This document shows positions 16,146 to 28,539 of a stretch of 64,000 nucleotides of DNA, in pieces. Location of the stretch: positions 1 through 64,000 of the forward strand of contig JAMLIT010000007.1 in NCBI GenBank assembly GCA_023954035.1. Reading direction: 5' to 3'. Numbering within the stretch: the first letter of the stretch is position 1; each line of letters begins with the position of its first letter. Below the pieces are notes generated by a model that was not told the origin of the DNA, made no database searches, and worked only from the letters and a program-made list of their open reading frames with translations. The translations under genes were made by a program, and so were the position numbers. Origin of the DNA: Burkholderiaceae bacterium. GTDB taxonomy: Bacteria; Pseudomonadota; Gammaproteobacteria; Burkholderiales; Burkholderiaceae_C.

Positions 16146-17150
16146 GTTGTCGGCGCGGGCGCCTGGGGCACGGCAGTTGCCATCAGCGCGGCGGCCCATC
16201 CGCTGGGGCACGCGGTCACGCTCTGGTCGCGCAGCGCCGAGCAGCACGCGGCGATGCAGGCGGCGCGCAGCAATGCGCGTTACCTGCCCGGAGCCTCTTT
16301 TCCCGACGGCTTGCTGCTGGGCAGCGGCGATGCCGCCGAACTGCGCCGCCGCGCGCAGGACTGCGATCTGGTGGTGCTGGCTGCGCCCATGGCCGCGCTG
16401 CGCGGCCTCTTGCAGGGGCTGGGTGATTGCCGCGCGCCGGTGGCCTGGTTGTGCAAGGGCTTTGAGGCCAGCGGCCCGCAAGCGGGCAGTTTTGGGCTTC
16501 TGGGCCACGAGATCCGCGCCCAGGTGGCGCCGCAATTGCTGGCGGGCGTGCTCAGCGGGCCGAGCTTTGCGCAGGAAGTGGCGGCCGCGCGGCCCACGGC
16601 CCTGGTGGCAGCCAGCGAACACGCCCAGGTGCGCGAGGCGCTGGTGCAGGCCTTTCACGGTCCCAGCCTGCGCGTCTATGCCAACGACGACATCGTCGGT
16701 GTCGAGGTCGGGGGCGCGGTGAAGAATGTGCTGGCCATTGCCACGGGTTTGTGCGACGGACTGGCGCTGGGCCTCAATGCCCGTGCCGCTCTGATCACGC
16801 GCGGCCTGGCCGAAATGACGCGCCTGGGCCTGGCGCTGGGCGCGCGCGCAGAAACCTTCATGGGCTTGTCCGGCCTGGGCGATCTGGTGCTGACGGCGAC
16901 GGGAGACCTCTCGCGCAACCGCCGCGTGGGCTTGCTGCTGGCGCAGGGCCAAACGCTGGAGCAAGCGGTCAATTCGCTGGGCCATGTGGCCGAAGGCGTG
17001 TACTGCGCGCGCACCGTGGTGCAGCGCGCGCGCCATCTGGGCGTGGAAATGCCGATCAGCGAAGGCGTGGTGGCGTTGCTGCGCGGCAGCCAGACGCCAG
17101 CGCAGGTGGTCGCTGCGCTGATGGAGCGCGACCCCGCGCCCGAGGTCTGA
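16134..17150 (+). CDS. gpsA: Glycerol-3-phosphate dehydrogenase [NAD(P)+]
   Basis: Makes sn-glycerol-3-phosphate from dihydroxyacetone phosphate for phospholipid synthesis. 338 residues from the ATG at 16134. Nucleotide loop [10 protein letters not shown] at the N-terminus, [17 protein letters not shown], catalytic Lys in [13 protein letters not shown], and substrate-binding [14 protein letters not shown] and SRNRRVG. The start ATG lies within the flank of a repeat element, and no clear Shine-Dalgarno precedes it. Gene order secB-gpsA matches E. coli. It is convergent with maeB. Confidence 0.96.
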   Translation: MKIIVVGAGAWGTAVAISAAAHPLGHAVTLWSRSAEQHAAMQAARSNARYLPGASFPDGLLLGSGDAAELRRRAQDCDLVVLAAPMAALRGLLQGLGDCRAPVAWLCKGFEASGPQAGSFGLLGHEIRAQVAPQLLAGVLSGPSFAQEVAAARPTALVAASEHAQVREALVQAFHGPSLRVYANDDIVGVEVGGAVKNVLAIATGLCDGLALGLNARAALITRGLAEMTRLGLALGARAETFMGLSGLGDLVLTATGDLSRNRRVGLLLAQGQTLEQAVNSLGHVAEGVYCARTVVQRARHLGVEMPISEGVVALLRGSQTPAQVVAALMERDPAPEV

Positions 17151-17205
17151 GCGCGCGGCCCAGGCGTCGCAGCGGGCCCGCTGACCTGCCTTCTCGGCGA
17201 GCTAT

Positions 17206-19503
17206 TCAGCCCTTGCGCGAGAGCGCGTGCGCCGCCGCCAGAGCGGTCATGTTGACCACGCGCCGCACGGTGGCTGAGGGCGTGAGCACGTGCGCGGCGC
17301 CGGCCGCACCCAGCAGAATGGGGCCAATCGTCGTGCCATGGCTGCCGGTGGTCTTGAGCACGTTGAACAGGATGTTGGCGGCGTCCAGGCTCGGACAGAT
17401 CAGTACGTTGGCCGCGCCCTGCAGGCTGGAGTCGAGCAGGCTGTTGGCACGGATCGCCTCCGACAGCGCGGCGTCGCCGTGCAGTTCGCCGTCGCATTCG
17501 ATGTCTGGCGCGGCCTGCACGAACAGATCGCGCGCCTCGCGCATCTTGCGCGCCGAAGGCCGGCTCGACGAGCCGTAGTTGGAGTGCGAAAGGAACGCCA
17601 CCTTGGGCGGCAGGCCAAAGCGCTGAACCACCTTGGCTGCCATCTGGGCGATTTCGGACAACTGCTGCGCGTCCGGGTCGTCGTTGATATAGGTGTCGGC
17701 GATGAACAGGGTGTGCTTCTCCAGCATCAGCGCGTTGACGGTGGCCAGGCAATGTGCCCAGGGCTCGACGCCAAAGATGTCGCGGATGTGCTGCAGGTGG
17801 CTGTCGAACTTGCCCACCAGGCCGCACAGCAGGGCGTCCGCGTCGCCCAGGTGCACCATCAGCGAGGCGATCAAGGTGTTTGAGCGGCGCACCGCCGCCT
17901 TCGCGGCTTCGGGTGTGGCGCCATTGCGGCCCATCCGCTTGTGGTAGGTCTCCCAGTACGTGCGAAAGCGCGGGTCGTCCTCGGGGTTGCAGACCTCGAC
18001 GTCGCGTCCCGGCTGGATGCGCAGGCCGGCGCGGGCGATGCGCGCTTCGATCACGGCGGGCCGGCCAATCAGGATGGGGCGGGCCAGGCCGTCGTCCACG
18101 GCAAACTGCGCGGCGCGCAGCACGCGCTCGTCCTCGCCTTCGGCGTAGGCCACGCGCTGGGGCTGCGCCTTGGCCAGCGCGAATACGGGCCGCATGAACA
18201 TGCTGGTCTGGTAAACGAAGCGGGTCAGCCCCTGGCGATAGGCTTCCAGGTCTTCGATCGGGCGCGTGGCCACGCCAGACTCTTGCGCCGCACGCGCTAC
18301 GGCCGGGGCGATGCGCAGAATCAGGCGCGCATCGAACGGCGTGGGAATCAGATAGTCGGGGCCAAAGCGCAGCTCCTGGCCGGCGTAGGCAGCGGCGACC
18401 TCATCGCTCATCTCCGCCTTGGCCAGATCGGCGATTTCGCGCACGCAGGCGAGCTTCATCGCCTCGGTGATCTTGGTCGCGCCGCAGTCGAGGGCGCCGC
18501 GGAAGATGTACGGAAAGCACAGAACGTTGTTGACCTGGTTCGGGTAGTCCGAGCGCCCGGTAGCGATGATGCAGTCGGGTCGCACGGCCTTGGCGAGTTC
18601 GGGGCGGATTTCGGGCTCGGGGTTGGCCAGCGCCAGGATGATGGGCTTGTCGGCCATGGTCTTGACCATCTCTGCCGTCAGCACGCCGGGCGCGGAGCAC
18701 CCGAGGAACACGTCGGCGCCGTTCACCACGTCGGCCAGCGTACGCGCCTCGGTCTTCTGGGCGTAGCGCGCCTTGGAGGCGTCGTAACCGCCGGGGCGCC
18801 CCTCATAGATCACGCCCTTGGAATCGACCATGAAGACGTTGCTGCGCAGCACGCCCAGGCCCACCATCACGTCCACGCAGGCAAGCGCCGCCGCACCCGC
18901 GCCCGAGACCGCCACTTTCACTGCCGCAATGTCCTTGCCCACGAGTTCCAGGCCATTGAGCAGCGCGGCCGACGAGATGATCGCCGTGCCGTGCTGGTCG
19001 TCGTGGAACACCGGAATGTTCATGCGCTCGCGCAGCTTTTCCTCGATGTAGAAGCACTCGGGCGCCTTGATGTCTTCGAGGTTGATGCCGCCGAGCGTGG
19101 GTTCCAGCGCGGCAATGATGTCTACCAGCTTGTCCGGGTCGTTTTCGGCCAGTTCGATATCGAACACGTCGACCCCGGCGAATTTCTTGAACAAACACCC
19201 CTTGCCTTCCATCACCGGCTTGGATGCCAGGGGGCCGATGTTGCCCAGACCCAGAACGGCGGTGCCGTTGGTGATCACGCCCACCAGGTTGCCGCGGGAG
19301 GTGAACTCAAAGGCTTGCGAGGGGTCGGCCTGAATGTCCAGGCAGGGGTAGGCAACGCCGGGCGAGTAGGCAAGGGCCAGGTCGCGCTGGTTGGACAGTG
19401 TCTTGGTGGGGGTGACGGAGATCTTTCCGTGCGAAGGATTGCGGTGGTACTCGCGCGCCGCGTCGCGCAGGGTCATTTCGGCGTTGCTGAGGGGTTCGGT
19501 CAT
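17206..19503 (-). CDS. maeB: NADP-dependent malic enzyme with phosphotransacetylase-like domain
   Basis: 765 residues. The N-terminal 430 form a malic enzyme: Tyr in ALAYSPGVA, Lys in [21 protein letters not shown], metal-binding [11 protein letters not shown] and the NAD(P) loop [11 protein letters not shown]. The C-terminal 330 (starting near [20 protein letters not shown]) resemble phosphate acetyltransferase but usually act as a regulatory and oligomerisation domain. It decarboxylates malate to pyruvate with NADPH formation. The ATG at 19503 is preceded by CAGGA. It is convergent with gpsA and downstream of the xanthine permease, from which a terminator separates it. Confidence 0.95.
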   Translation of the reverse strand: MTEPLSNAEMTLRDAAREYHRNPSHGKISVTPTKTLSNQRDLALAYSPGVAYPCLDIQADPSQAFEFTSRGNLVGVITNGTAVLGLGNIGPLASKPVMEGKGCLFKKFAGVDVFDIELAENDPDKLVDIIAALEPTLGGINLEDIKAPECFYIEEKLRERMNIPVFHDDQHGTAIISSAALLNGLELVGKDIAAVKVAVSGAGAAALACVDVMVGLGVLRSNVFMVDSKGVIYEGRPGGYDASKARYAQKTEARTLADVVNGADVFLGCSAPGVLTAEMVKTMADKPIILALANPEPEIRPELAKAVRPDCIIATGRSDYPNQVNNVLCFPYIFRGALDCGATKITEAMKLACVREIADLAKAEMSDEVAAAYAGQELRFGPDYLIPTPFDARLILRIAPAVARAAQESGVATRPIEDLEAYRQGLTRFVYQTSMFMRPVFALAKAQPQRVAYAEGEDERVLRAAQFAVDDGLARPILIGRPAVIEARIARAGLRIQPGRDVEVCNPEDDPRFRTYWETYHKRMGRNGATPEAAKAAVRRSNTLIASLMVHLGDADALLCGLVGKFDSHLQHIRDIFGVEPWAHCLATVNALMLEKHTLFIADTYINDDPDAQQLSEIAQMAAKVVQRFGLPPKVAFLSHSNYGSSSRPSARKMREARDLFVQAAPDIECDGELHGDAALSEAIRANSLLDSSLQGAANVLICPSLDAANILFNVLKTTGSHGTTIGPILLGAAGAAHVLTPSATVRRVVNMTALAAAHALSRKG

Positions 19504-19560
19504 GGCGTGGTCCTGAATGCAGTGGCAGAGCAAGCTTAGCGGATGGAGACTGCCTGGCGC

Positions 19561-19599
19561 AGAAAAAAGCGCGGCGCCGGCGTGGCCGGGGCCGCGCTT
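19561..19599 (-). terminator. Rho-independent terminator after the xanthine permease gene
   Basis: On the minus strand the stem AAGCGCGGC / GCCGCGCTT (9 bp, perfect) with a GC-rich 15-base interior is followed by TTTTTTCTG. It starts 16 bp after the permease stop and lies 58 bp upstream of maeB. Confidence 0.85.
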
Positions 19600-19614
19600 G
19601 GCGCTGCGCTGCGC

Positions 19615-21102
<1,488 letters not shown>

Positions 21103-21184
21103 GAAACGCTCCTTGAAGCTGCGAGGAAACGGAGGGGAAGCCACGATGGGCCGCGATACGCCCGGATCTGCGACCGAGTCCATA

Positions 21185-21206
21185 CAAAAAGTGTATACAA
21201 AACAGG
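21185..21206. promoter_or_regulatory. Candidate GntR operator upstream of the xanthine permease gene
   Basis: Contains AAAAGTGTATACA, 13 bases identical to the left two-thirds of the perfect palindrome in front of the GntR/FCD gene (28111-28132); the right arm is degenerate. The TGTATACA core fits the known FadR/FCD-type operator pattern TnGTnnnACnA. Confidence 0.6.
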
Positions 21207-21290
21207 GGAAGATTCCGCTAATGGGAAACCCTGTGCCTGGGGACACGTCGGGCTCTTGCGGCGCCACCCTCCAGAGGTGGATTTCAGAGA

Positions 21291-21340
21291 AAATACGCCG
21301 CTAGCGCTTGTGCAAAAAGGGAAGATAGCTCACTTTTTTA
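21291..21340 (+). repeat. Degenerate half-copy of the interspersed repeat, copy D
   Basis: GCCGCTAGCGCTTGTGCAAA followed by GATAGCTCACTTTTTTATAG keeps one arm and the flanking words, but no TAAGCGCT arm is recognisable. Probably a decayed or rearranged copy. Confidence 0.45.
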
Positions 21341-21447
21341 TAGTGCTTTGCAGATTCCATGCATGGCGCGCACAACTGCCATGACCTGCGCCGAGCGATA
21401 AAAAGCCGCCTGGCGAGGAGCGGATGGCCTCCCTGGGCGAGCTGCCT

Positions 21448-23241
<1,794 letters not shown>

Positions 23242-23353
23242 GGAGTCTCCTCGGGTTGCAAACGGCACCCTCGCCACATGCCATGGGCACGGCCAAGCCG
23301 CAAGCTGAGGGCAGACCAGTGTAGGGAGCTGCCCGCAGCCCAGGTGCTACCAA

Positions 23354-24595
23354 TTACTTCAGCAGGTCATGCAGCGCGCGCGCAATCACCTTGGTGGCGC
23401 GGCGCAGGTCTTCCAGATCGAGCCGCTCGTCGGCGCGCTTGGCGTGCGATTCGAGCACGGTGCGCGGCCCCGCGCCGTAGATCACGCCGGGAATGCCTTG
23501 CTCGGCGTACAGGCGCACGTCGGTGTAGAGCGGCGTGCCAATGGCCGGCGGCACCGCGCCAAACACTTCGCCCGCGTGCTTTTGCAGGGCATCGACCAGC
23601 GGCTGGTTGCCTGCCAGCGGCGTCATGGCGTTGGCCAGCAACAATCGGCGGATGTCCACGGCAATGCCTTGGCATTCCCCCGCGGCTTTGGCAATGCAGG
23701 CGCGGATGGCGGCCTCCACTTCGGCCACGTTTTCTTCGGGAATCATGCGTCGATCGAGCTTGAACGTGACCTTGCCGGGAACGACGTTGGTGTTGGTGCC
23801 GCCCTCGATGCGGCCCACATTCAGGTAAGGGTGGGTGATGCCGGGAACCTTGGAAAGCAGCTTGCGGTTCTCGGTGTTGAGGGCGTACAAGGCGTTCAGG
23901 ATATGGACTGCAGCCTGCAAGGCATCGACACCGGTGTCGGGTACGGCCGCGTGCGCCATCTTGCCGTGCACCGTCACCTCCAGCTGCAGGCAGCCGTTGT
24001 GGGCAGTCACCACTTCATAAGAGAAGCCGGCCGCCAGCAGCAGGTCGGGGCGGGTGAGGCCTTGTTGAAGCAGCCAGCCGGGGCCGAGCAGGCCGCCAAA
24101 TTCTTCGTCGTAGGTGAAGTGCAATTCGATGGCGCCCTGCGTGGGCTTGGCCACGGCTTCGAGCGCGCGCACCGCAAAGGTGAAACTGGCGAAGTCGCCC
24201 TTGCTTACGGCCGTGGCGCGGCCGTACATCTTGCCGTCGACGATTTCTGCGCCGTAGGGGTCGTGCGTCCAGCCTTCGCCTGGCGGTACCACGTCGCCAT
24301 GGGCATTCAGCGCAACGGTGCGCCCGCTGCCCGCCGGGCCGTAGGGGCGGCGCACGATCAGGTTGGTGATGCTCTCCATGCCATAGGCCTGCACGTCGGC
24401 CTGCGGCACGGGGTGGCGCTCGGCCTCGAAGCCCATGGGCGCCAGCAGCTCGGCCGTGCGTTCGGCGTGGGGTGCGTTGTTGCCGGGCGGCGTGTCGGTG
24501 GGCACGCGCACCAGCGCCTGCAGGAACGCTATTTCTTCGTCGAAATGCTGGTCAATCCAGGCGTCGAGCGCGCGGTAGTCGGTTGTTGTGGTCAT
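23354..24595 (-). CDS. M20 family amidohydrolase with altered metal ligands
   Basis: 413 residues, ArgE/DapE-like layout. The first ligand motif ALNAHGDVV (His99, Asp101) and general-base pair YDEEFGG (Glu164/165) are intact, as is the C-terminal ESHAKRADE His near 390. The bridging-Asp motif normally read as GRGxxDxKG is here GRATAVSKGD (Val130 in place of Asp, with Asp134 nearby), and the usual EPT ligand segment reads AAGFS. The start ATG overlaps the stop of the UraD-allantoate amidohydrolase gene by 4 bp (ATGA), implying translational coupling. Plant ureidoglycolate amidohydrolase is an M20 relative, so a late ureide step is possible; substrate unknown. Confidence 0.85.
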   Translation of the reverse strand: MTTTTDYRALDAWIDQHFDEEIAFLQALVRVPTDTPPGNNAPHAERTAELLAPMGFEAERHPVPQADVQAYGMESITNLIVRRPYGPAGSGRTVALNAHGDVVPPGEGWTHDPYGAEIVDGKMYGRATAVSKGDFASFTFAVRALEAVAKPTQGAIELHFTYDEEFGGLLGPGWLLQQGLTRPDLLLAAGFSYEVVTAHNGCLQLEVTVHGKMAHAAVPDTGVDALQAAVHILNALYALNTENRKLLSKVPGITHPYLNVGRIEGGTNTNVVPGKVTFKLDRRMIPEENVAEVEAAIRACIAKAAGECQGIAVDIRRLLLANAMTPLAGNQPLVDALQKHAGEVFGAVPPAIGTPLYTDVRLYAEQGIPGVIYGAGPRTVLESHAKRADERLDLEDLRRATKVIARALHDLLK

Positions 24596-26367
24596 GCGGA
24601 TGCCTCGGCAAGTTGGTGCAGGACGTGGCTGAAGGCCTGCACGGCCAATTCCATGTCGTCGTTGGTGGTCGATTCCAGCGGGTTGTGGCTGATGCCGGCG
24701 TTCTCGCCACGCACGAACAGCATCGCCTGCGGCATGACTTCGTGCAGCTTCATGGCGTCGTGTCCGGCGCCGCTGGGGATGCGGTACACCGGCACGCCGA
24801 GCGATTCAACGGCGCGCTCCCAGCGCTGCTGCCAGACCGGTGCGCTGGGCGCAGCCGCGGCGCGCATGGATTCTTCAATGCGGTACTGCAGGCCGCGGCG
24901 CGCGGCAATGGCGGCGAGCTCGCCAAGCACGTCGGTGCCCAGCGCGTCGCGCTGCGCGTCGTTGGGGGCGCGCAGGTCGAGTGAGAACTGGCAGCGGCCC
25001 GGCACGACGTTGATCGAGCCATTGGGTACCTGCAGCACGCCCACGGTACCGACCGAATCACCGTCTTGTGCGGCGCGGCGCTCCACGTACAGCAGCAGCT
25101 CGGCCGCGCCGGCTGCCGCGTCGCTGCGGCGATCCATGGGCGTGGTGCCGGCGTGGCAGGCCATGCCAATAAATTCGCCCATATAGCGCAGGCTGCCGTT
25201 GATGGAGGTGACGACGCCCAGCGGCAAGTCCAGCTCATTGAGCACCGGGCCCTGCTCGATGTGCACTTCGACAAAGCCCAGGTAGCGCGCCGGGTCGCGC
25301 TGCAGTTTTGGAATGTCGGCGATGCACAAACCTGCGCCTTCCATGCAGGCGCGCATGGAGATGCCTTCAGCGTCCTGCTGCTCCAGCCAGGCGGGGTTGA
25401 AGTGGCCAATCAGCGCGCCCGAGCCCAGGAACGTTGCCTTGTAGCGCTGGCCTTCTTCCTCGGCAAAGCCCACGACCTCGATGGCAAAGGGCAGACGCTT
25501 GCCCGCGCGGTGCAGTTCGCGCACGCAGGCCATGGGCACGAAGATGCCCAGGCGCCCGTCGTACTTGCCGCCGTTGCGCACGGTGTCGTAGTGCGAGCCG
25601 GTGAGCAAGGTTTTGGCGCCGGGCGTGTCGCCGTGGTAGCGCCCCACCACGTTGCCGACGGCGTCCACCTCGACTTCATCAAAGCCGCAGTCGCGCATCC
25701 AGTGGCTGATGCGCTGGGCGCAGGCGCGGTGCGCGTCGGTCAGGTAGGTGACGGTGAGCTGGCCCTGTTCGGCGTAGCCGGGGTCCGAGTGGCGGGCGAG
25801 CGATTCGTGCCAGTCCCACACATCGTTGCCCAGCTTCGGGTGGGCGTCGAACTTGTCGGCCAGGCGGATTTCGGCAATGCGGTGGATGTTGCGCAGCGCC
25901 TCGGCACGCTCGAAGTCGGGGTGGTTCTCCAGGCGCCGGGCGAAGGTCTCAATGATCTGGCTGCGGGTCAGGCCCGTGCCGCGCGGGCCGCGCACGGCCA
26001 CGATAAAGGGGAAGCCAAAGCGCGCGTTGTAGTCCTGGTTGAGCTTTTGAATGCGCGCGAATTCGTCGGGCGAGCAGTCGGTGAGGCCTGCTGTGGATTG
26101 CTCGTGCGTGGACTCGGCCGTGAGCGCCTTGCTCAACATGGCCTTGCCCGCCAGTTCGGGGTGGGCGCGAATCAAGGCGAGCTGCGCCTCTGCCGGCGCA
26201 TTGCGAACCGCGCTGGCCAACGCGTGCTTGAGATGCGCGAGCGAGCGAAACGGGCGTTCGGCCAGTGCTTGCTCGGCAATCCAGGGCGAGTGCTCGTAAA
26301 CACCGTCCAGCAAGGCGAGCGCCTCTGCGGGGCTTGCGGCGTTGAGTTCTTGCAGGGTCAGGGCCAT
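24592..26367 (-). CDS. Bifunctional OHCU decarboxylase (UraD) / allantoate amidohydrolase fusion
   Basis: 591 residues joining two purine-degradation enzymes. Residues 1-170 are UraD: catalytic His69 in RAHPELAGKAM, the STHEQSTAGL motif (86-95) and FGFPFIVAVRG. It decarboxylates OHCU to S-allantoin. Residues 180-591 are an M20/hydantoinase-type allantoate amidohydrolase: LTGSHYDTV (His259, Asp261), GGKYDGRLGI (Asp270), AEEEGQRY (Glu303-305), VHIEQGPVLNE, GAGHDAMKLHEV and the C-terminal SHNPLE His. All metal ligands look intact. PuuE, encoded next door, makes the product of one half into the substrate of the other, so the fusion brackets the allantoinase step. It overlaps the downstream M20 gene by 4 bp. 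Confidence 0.93.
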   Translation of the reverse strand: MALTLQELNAASPAEALALLDGVYEHSPWIAEQALAERPFRSLAHLKHALASAVRNAPAEAQLALIRAHPELAGKAMLSKALTAESTHEQSTAGLTDCSPDEFARIQKLNQDYNARFGFPFIVAVRGPRGTGLTRSQIIETFARRLENHPDFERAEALRNIHRIAEIRLADKFDAHPKLGNDVWDWHESLARHSDPGYAEQGQLTVTYLTDAHRACAQRISHWMRDCGFDEVEVDAVGNVVGRYHGDTPGAKTLLTGSHYDTVRNGGKYDGRLGIFVPMACVRELHRAGKRLPFAIEVVGFAEEEGQRYKATFLGSGALIGHFNPAWLEQQDAEGISMRACMEGAGLCIADIPKLQRDPARYLGFVEVHIEQGPVLNELDLPLGVVTSINGSLRYMGEFIGMACHAGTTPMDRRSDAAAGAAELLLYVERRAAQDGDSVGTVGVLQVPNGSINVVPGRCQFSLDLRAPNDAQRDALGTDVLGELAAIAARRGLQYRIEESMRAAAAPSAPVWQQRWERAVESLGVPVYRIPSGAGHDAMKLHEVMPQAMLFVRGENAGISHNPLESTTNDDMELAVQAFSHVLHQLAEASA

Positions 26368-26377
26368 GTCGCTGTCC

Positions 26378-26440
26378 TATCAAAAAGTGAGCTACCAGCG
26401 CTTACCAGATAAGCGCTAGAGGCCAATTTGCTTCAAAATT
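26378..26440 (-). repeat. Interspersed palindromic repeat, copy E, between the uraD fusion gene and puuE
   Basis: Plus-strand order: CAAAAAGTGAGCTACCAGCG, CTTACCAGATAAGCGCTAGA, GGCCAATTTGCTTCAAAA. This is the best-preserved copy. It provides the stop codon of puuE (TGA, complement of 26433-26435). Confidence 0.93.
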
Positions 26441-27407
26441 TCGGTGCGGGATGCTGCTGCGCCCAGTGGCGCGCGATGTCGATGCGCCGGCACACCCACA
26501 CGTCTGCGTGCTGCGCGACGTGGTCGAGAAAGCGCTGCAGCGCAGTGATGCGGCCTGGGCGCCCGAGCAATCGGCAGTGCATGCCGATGCTCATCATCTT
26601 GGGGCGGTCGAGGCCGGCCGGGTCGCCCTCGGCATACAGAACGTCAAAGCTGTCGCGCAGATACTGAAAGAACGGGTCGGCGTGCGAATAGCCTTGGGGC
26701 AGGGCAAAGCGCATGTCGTTGCAGTCCAGCGTGTACGGCACGATAAGTTGCGGCACCACGCTGCCGTCGGTCTTTTTGACCTTCATCCAGAACGGCAGGT
26801 CGTCGCCGTAGTAGTCGCTGTCGTAGGCAAAGCCGCCATAGTCGGCGACCAGGCGGCGCGTGTTCGGGCTGTCGCGGCCGGTGTACCAGCCCGCGCCATG
26901 GATGGCGCCTGCCGCGCCGTGCCGCGCGCCGGTGAGGCTCTCGACGATGGCCATGGCGCGGGCCATGTGCTCGCGCTCAACGGCTTCGGGCACGCTCTGG
27001 TAGTGAATCCATTTCAGGCCGTGGCAAGCGATCTCGTGGCCGGCCTGCACAAAGGCCTGCGCGACTTCGGGATGGCGCTCCAGTGCCGTGGCGACGCCGA
27101 ACACCGTGAGCGGCAGGCCGCGCTGCTCAAATTCCCGCAGCAGGCGCCAGACACCGGCGCGCGAGCCGTATTCGTAGATGCCCTCCATGCTGATGTGGCG
27201 CTCGGGGTAGCTTGCCGGGTTGAACATTTCCGACAGGAACTGCTCGGAGCCGGCGTCGCCATGCAGCACCGAGTTCTCGCCGCCTTCTTCGTAATTGAGC
27301 ACGAACTGCACGGCTATGCGCGCGCCGCCGGGCCAGCGGGCATGCGGCGGGTTCGGGCCGTAGCCGGCGAGGTCGCGTGGGTAGGGCAGGGTGCTGTCGT
27401 AGGTCAT
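26433..27407 (-). CDS. puuE: Allantoinase PuuE (polysaccharide-deacetylase fold)
   Basis: 324 residues. PuuE is the metal-independent allantoinase class related to polysaccharide deacetylases, hydrolysing S-allantoin to allantoate. Markers: YPRDLAGYGPNPPHARWPGGARIAVQFVLNYEEGGE at the N-terminus (split across residues 8-45), EYGSRAGVWRLL, EIACHGLKWIHY, GWYTGRDSPNTRRLV and YDSDYYGDDLPFW. Length fits the family. It lies 12 bp downstream of the GntR gene stop in the opposite sense of map order, on the same strand, so gntR-puuE-uraD/allC-M20 likely form one operon. The last codons and the stop come from a repeat element. Confidence 0.94.
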   Translation of the reverse strand: MTYDSTLPYPRDLAGYGPNPPHARWPGGARIAVQFVLNYEEGGENSVLHGDAGSEQFLSEMFNPASYPERHISMEGIYEYGSRAGVWRLLREFEQRGLPLTVFGVATALERHPEVAQAFVQAGHEIACHGLKWIHYQSVPEAVEREHMARAMAIVESLTGARHGAAGAIHGAGWYTGRDSPNTRRLVADYGGFAYDSDYYGDDLPFWMKVKKTDGSVVPQLIVPYTLDCNDMRFALPQGYSHADPFFQYLRDSFDVLYAEGDPAGLDRPKMMSIGMHCRLLGRPGRITALQRFLDHVAQHADVWVCRRIDIARHWAQQHPAPKF

Positions 27408-27419
27408 GGCAATCGGTTT

Positions 27420-28088
27420 TCAGAGTGGCGAGAGCGCGAGCGACAATGCGTTTACCGGCTGCTCGCGGTCGAAAATGAGGCTGGCTTCCACGTGCTCCAG
27501 ATGCTGGTGCATCAGCTGCACCGCCAGGGCCTCGTCGCGCGCGGCGAGCGCTTTGACGATTTCCGCGTGCTCCTCGTGCGAATGCGCCGCCTCGCTGGCG
27601 CTCTGGTACATCAGCGTGATCAGGGCGCAGCGCGAAATCAGGTCGCGCAGCAACTGAGCCAGCACATCGTTGCCCATGAGTTCGGCCATGCGAACGTGAA
27701 AGTCGCCCAACAGCTCGGTGCGGCCGCTTGCGTCCTGGGCGCTCAATGCGGCGGCCTCGCTGGCGACATGGGCCCGCAGTACCTTGATCTTGGCGGGGGT
27801 GCTGCTCTTCACGAAGGCGCGCGTCATCTCGGTCTCCAGCATGCGGCGCACGGCGAACACCTGGCGTGCCTCCTCGGCCGACGGCGTGGAGACAAAGGCG
27901 CCTCGTGCCGGCTCCAGCGTGACCAGGCGGTTCTGCGCCAACTGGAACAAGGCCTGACGCACCAGCGTGCGCGAGACACCAAAATGATCGGCCAGCTTTT
28001 GCTCGGCCAGCTTGGTGCCGGGCTGCAGGCGGTGCTCTACGATGGCACGGGTGAGCGATTCGACAATGGCGTGGGTGGAGGATTCCAT
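27420..28088 (-). CDS. GntR family (FCD/FadR-type) transcriptional regulator
   Basis: 222 residues. The N-terminal winged helix-turn-helix (about 5-72) has KLAEQKLADHFGVSRTLVRQALFQLAQNRLV. The all-helical FCD ligand domain follows, with probable metal or effector ligands Asp in LLGDFHVRMAEL and His in SHEEHAEIVKAL and MHQHLEHVE. The ATG at 28088 is chosen where homology begins; the frame is open 25 codons further, through the palindrome. It is divergent from uraH and first in the puuE operon. Likely the purine-degradation regulator, binding the palindrome in its own promoter; the effector is probably a ureide such as allantoin, but this is inferred. Confidence 0.92.
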   Translation of the reverse strand: MESSTHAIVESLTRAIVEHRLQPGTKLAEQKLADHFGVSRTLVRQALFQLAQNRLVTLEPARGAFVSTPSAEEARQVFAVRRMLETEMTRAFVKSSTPAKIKVLRAHVASEAAALSAQDASGRTELLGDFHVRMAELMGNDVLAQLLRDLISRCALITLMYQSASEAAHSHEEHAEIVKALAARDEALAVQLMHQHLEHVEASLIFDREQPVNALSLALSPL

Positions 28089-28110
28089 GCGACCATGATA
28101 GGTGGATTTG

Positions 28111-28132
28111 CCAAAAGTGTATACACTTTTGG
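28111..28132. promoter_or_regulatory. Perfect 22-bp palindromic operator in the gntR-uraH divergent promoter
   Basis: Arm CCAAAAGTGTA is followed directly by its exact reverse complement. The centre GTGTATACAC fits the FCD-type operator pattern. It lies 23 bp upstream of gntR and 49 bp upstream of uraH, placed to control both directions. Related sequences occur at 21185 and 30137. Confidence 0.85.
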
Positions 28133-28180
28133 TGCACAACGATTGTTTGATCCACCCCACCACCTTCAGGAGAACCCCCT

Positions 28181-28531
28181 ATGGGACTCAGTACCCACGT
28201 GCTCGACACCATGCATGGCTGCCCCGCCGCAGGCATGCGTGTTTCGCTGTATTCCACCAGCGGAGCGTCCGCCGAACTGCTTCAGGATCTGGTGCTGAAC
28301 CACGATGGGCGCACCGACGCGCCCTTGTTCGACAACGCTTCGCTGCGCACCGGCACCTACCGCCTCAGCTTTGACGTGGCGCGTTATTTCAAGGACAAGG
28401 GTGTGGTCTTGCCCGAACCGAATTTCCTTGGCCAGGTCAGCCTGGATTTCGGCGTGGCCCACGCCGATCAGCACTACCACGTGCCGCTGTTGGTCAGCCC
28501 CTGGAGCTATTCAACGTATCGGGGTTCGTAG
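28181..28531 (+). CDS. uraH: 5-hydroxyisourate hydrolase
   Basis: A 116-residue transthyretin-like protein that hydrolyses the urate oxidase product 5-hydroxyisourate to OHCU. Family signatures: N-terminal LSTHVLDTMHGCPAAGM with the catalytic His, Arg in NHDGRTDAPL, and the C-terminal catalytic tetrapeptide YRGS preceded by HYHVPLLVSPWSYST. No signal peptide, so it acts in the cytoplasm. AGGAG lies 8 bases before the ATG. It is divergent from gntR with the palindromic operator between. Confidence 0.97.
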   Translation: MGLSTHVLDTMHGCPAAGMRVSLYSTSGASAELLQDLVLNHDGRTDAPLFDNASLRTGTYRLSFDVARYFKDKGVVLPEPNFLGQVSLDFGVAHADQHYHVPLLVSPWSYSTYRGS

Positions 28532-28539
28532 TGAGAGTG

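Larger units (their letters stand above)
21103..21447. other. 345-bp intergenic region upstream of the xanthine permease gene
   Basis: A gene-free stretch between the permease start and the stop of the gamma-glutamyltransferase gene. It holds the permease Shine-Dalgarno (CAAGGAGCG at 21109-21117 on the minus strand), the GntR-type operator candidate (21185-21206) and a decayed half-copy of the interspersed repeat (about 21291-21340). The part from 21345 to 21447 shows nothing I recognise. Confidence 0.7.
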
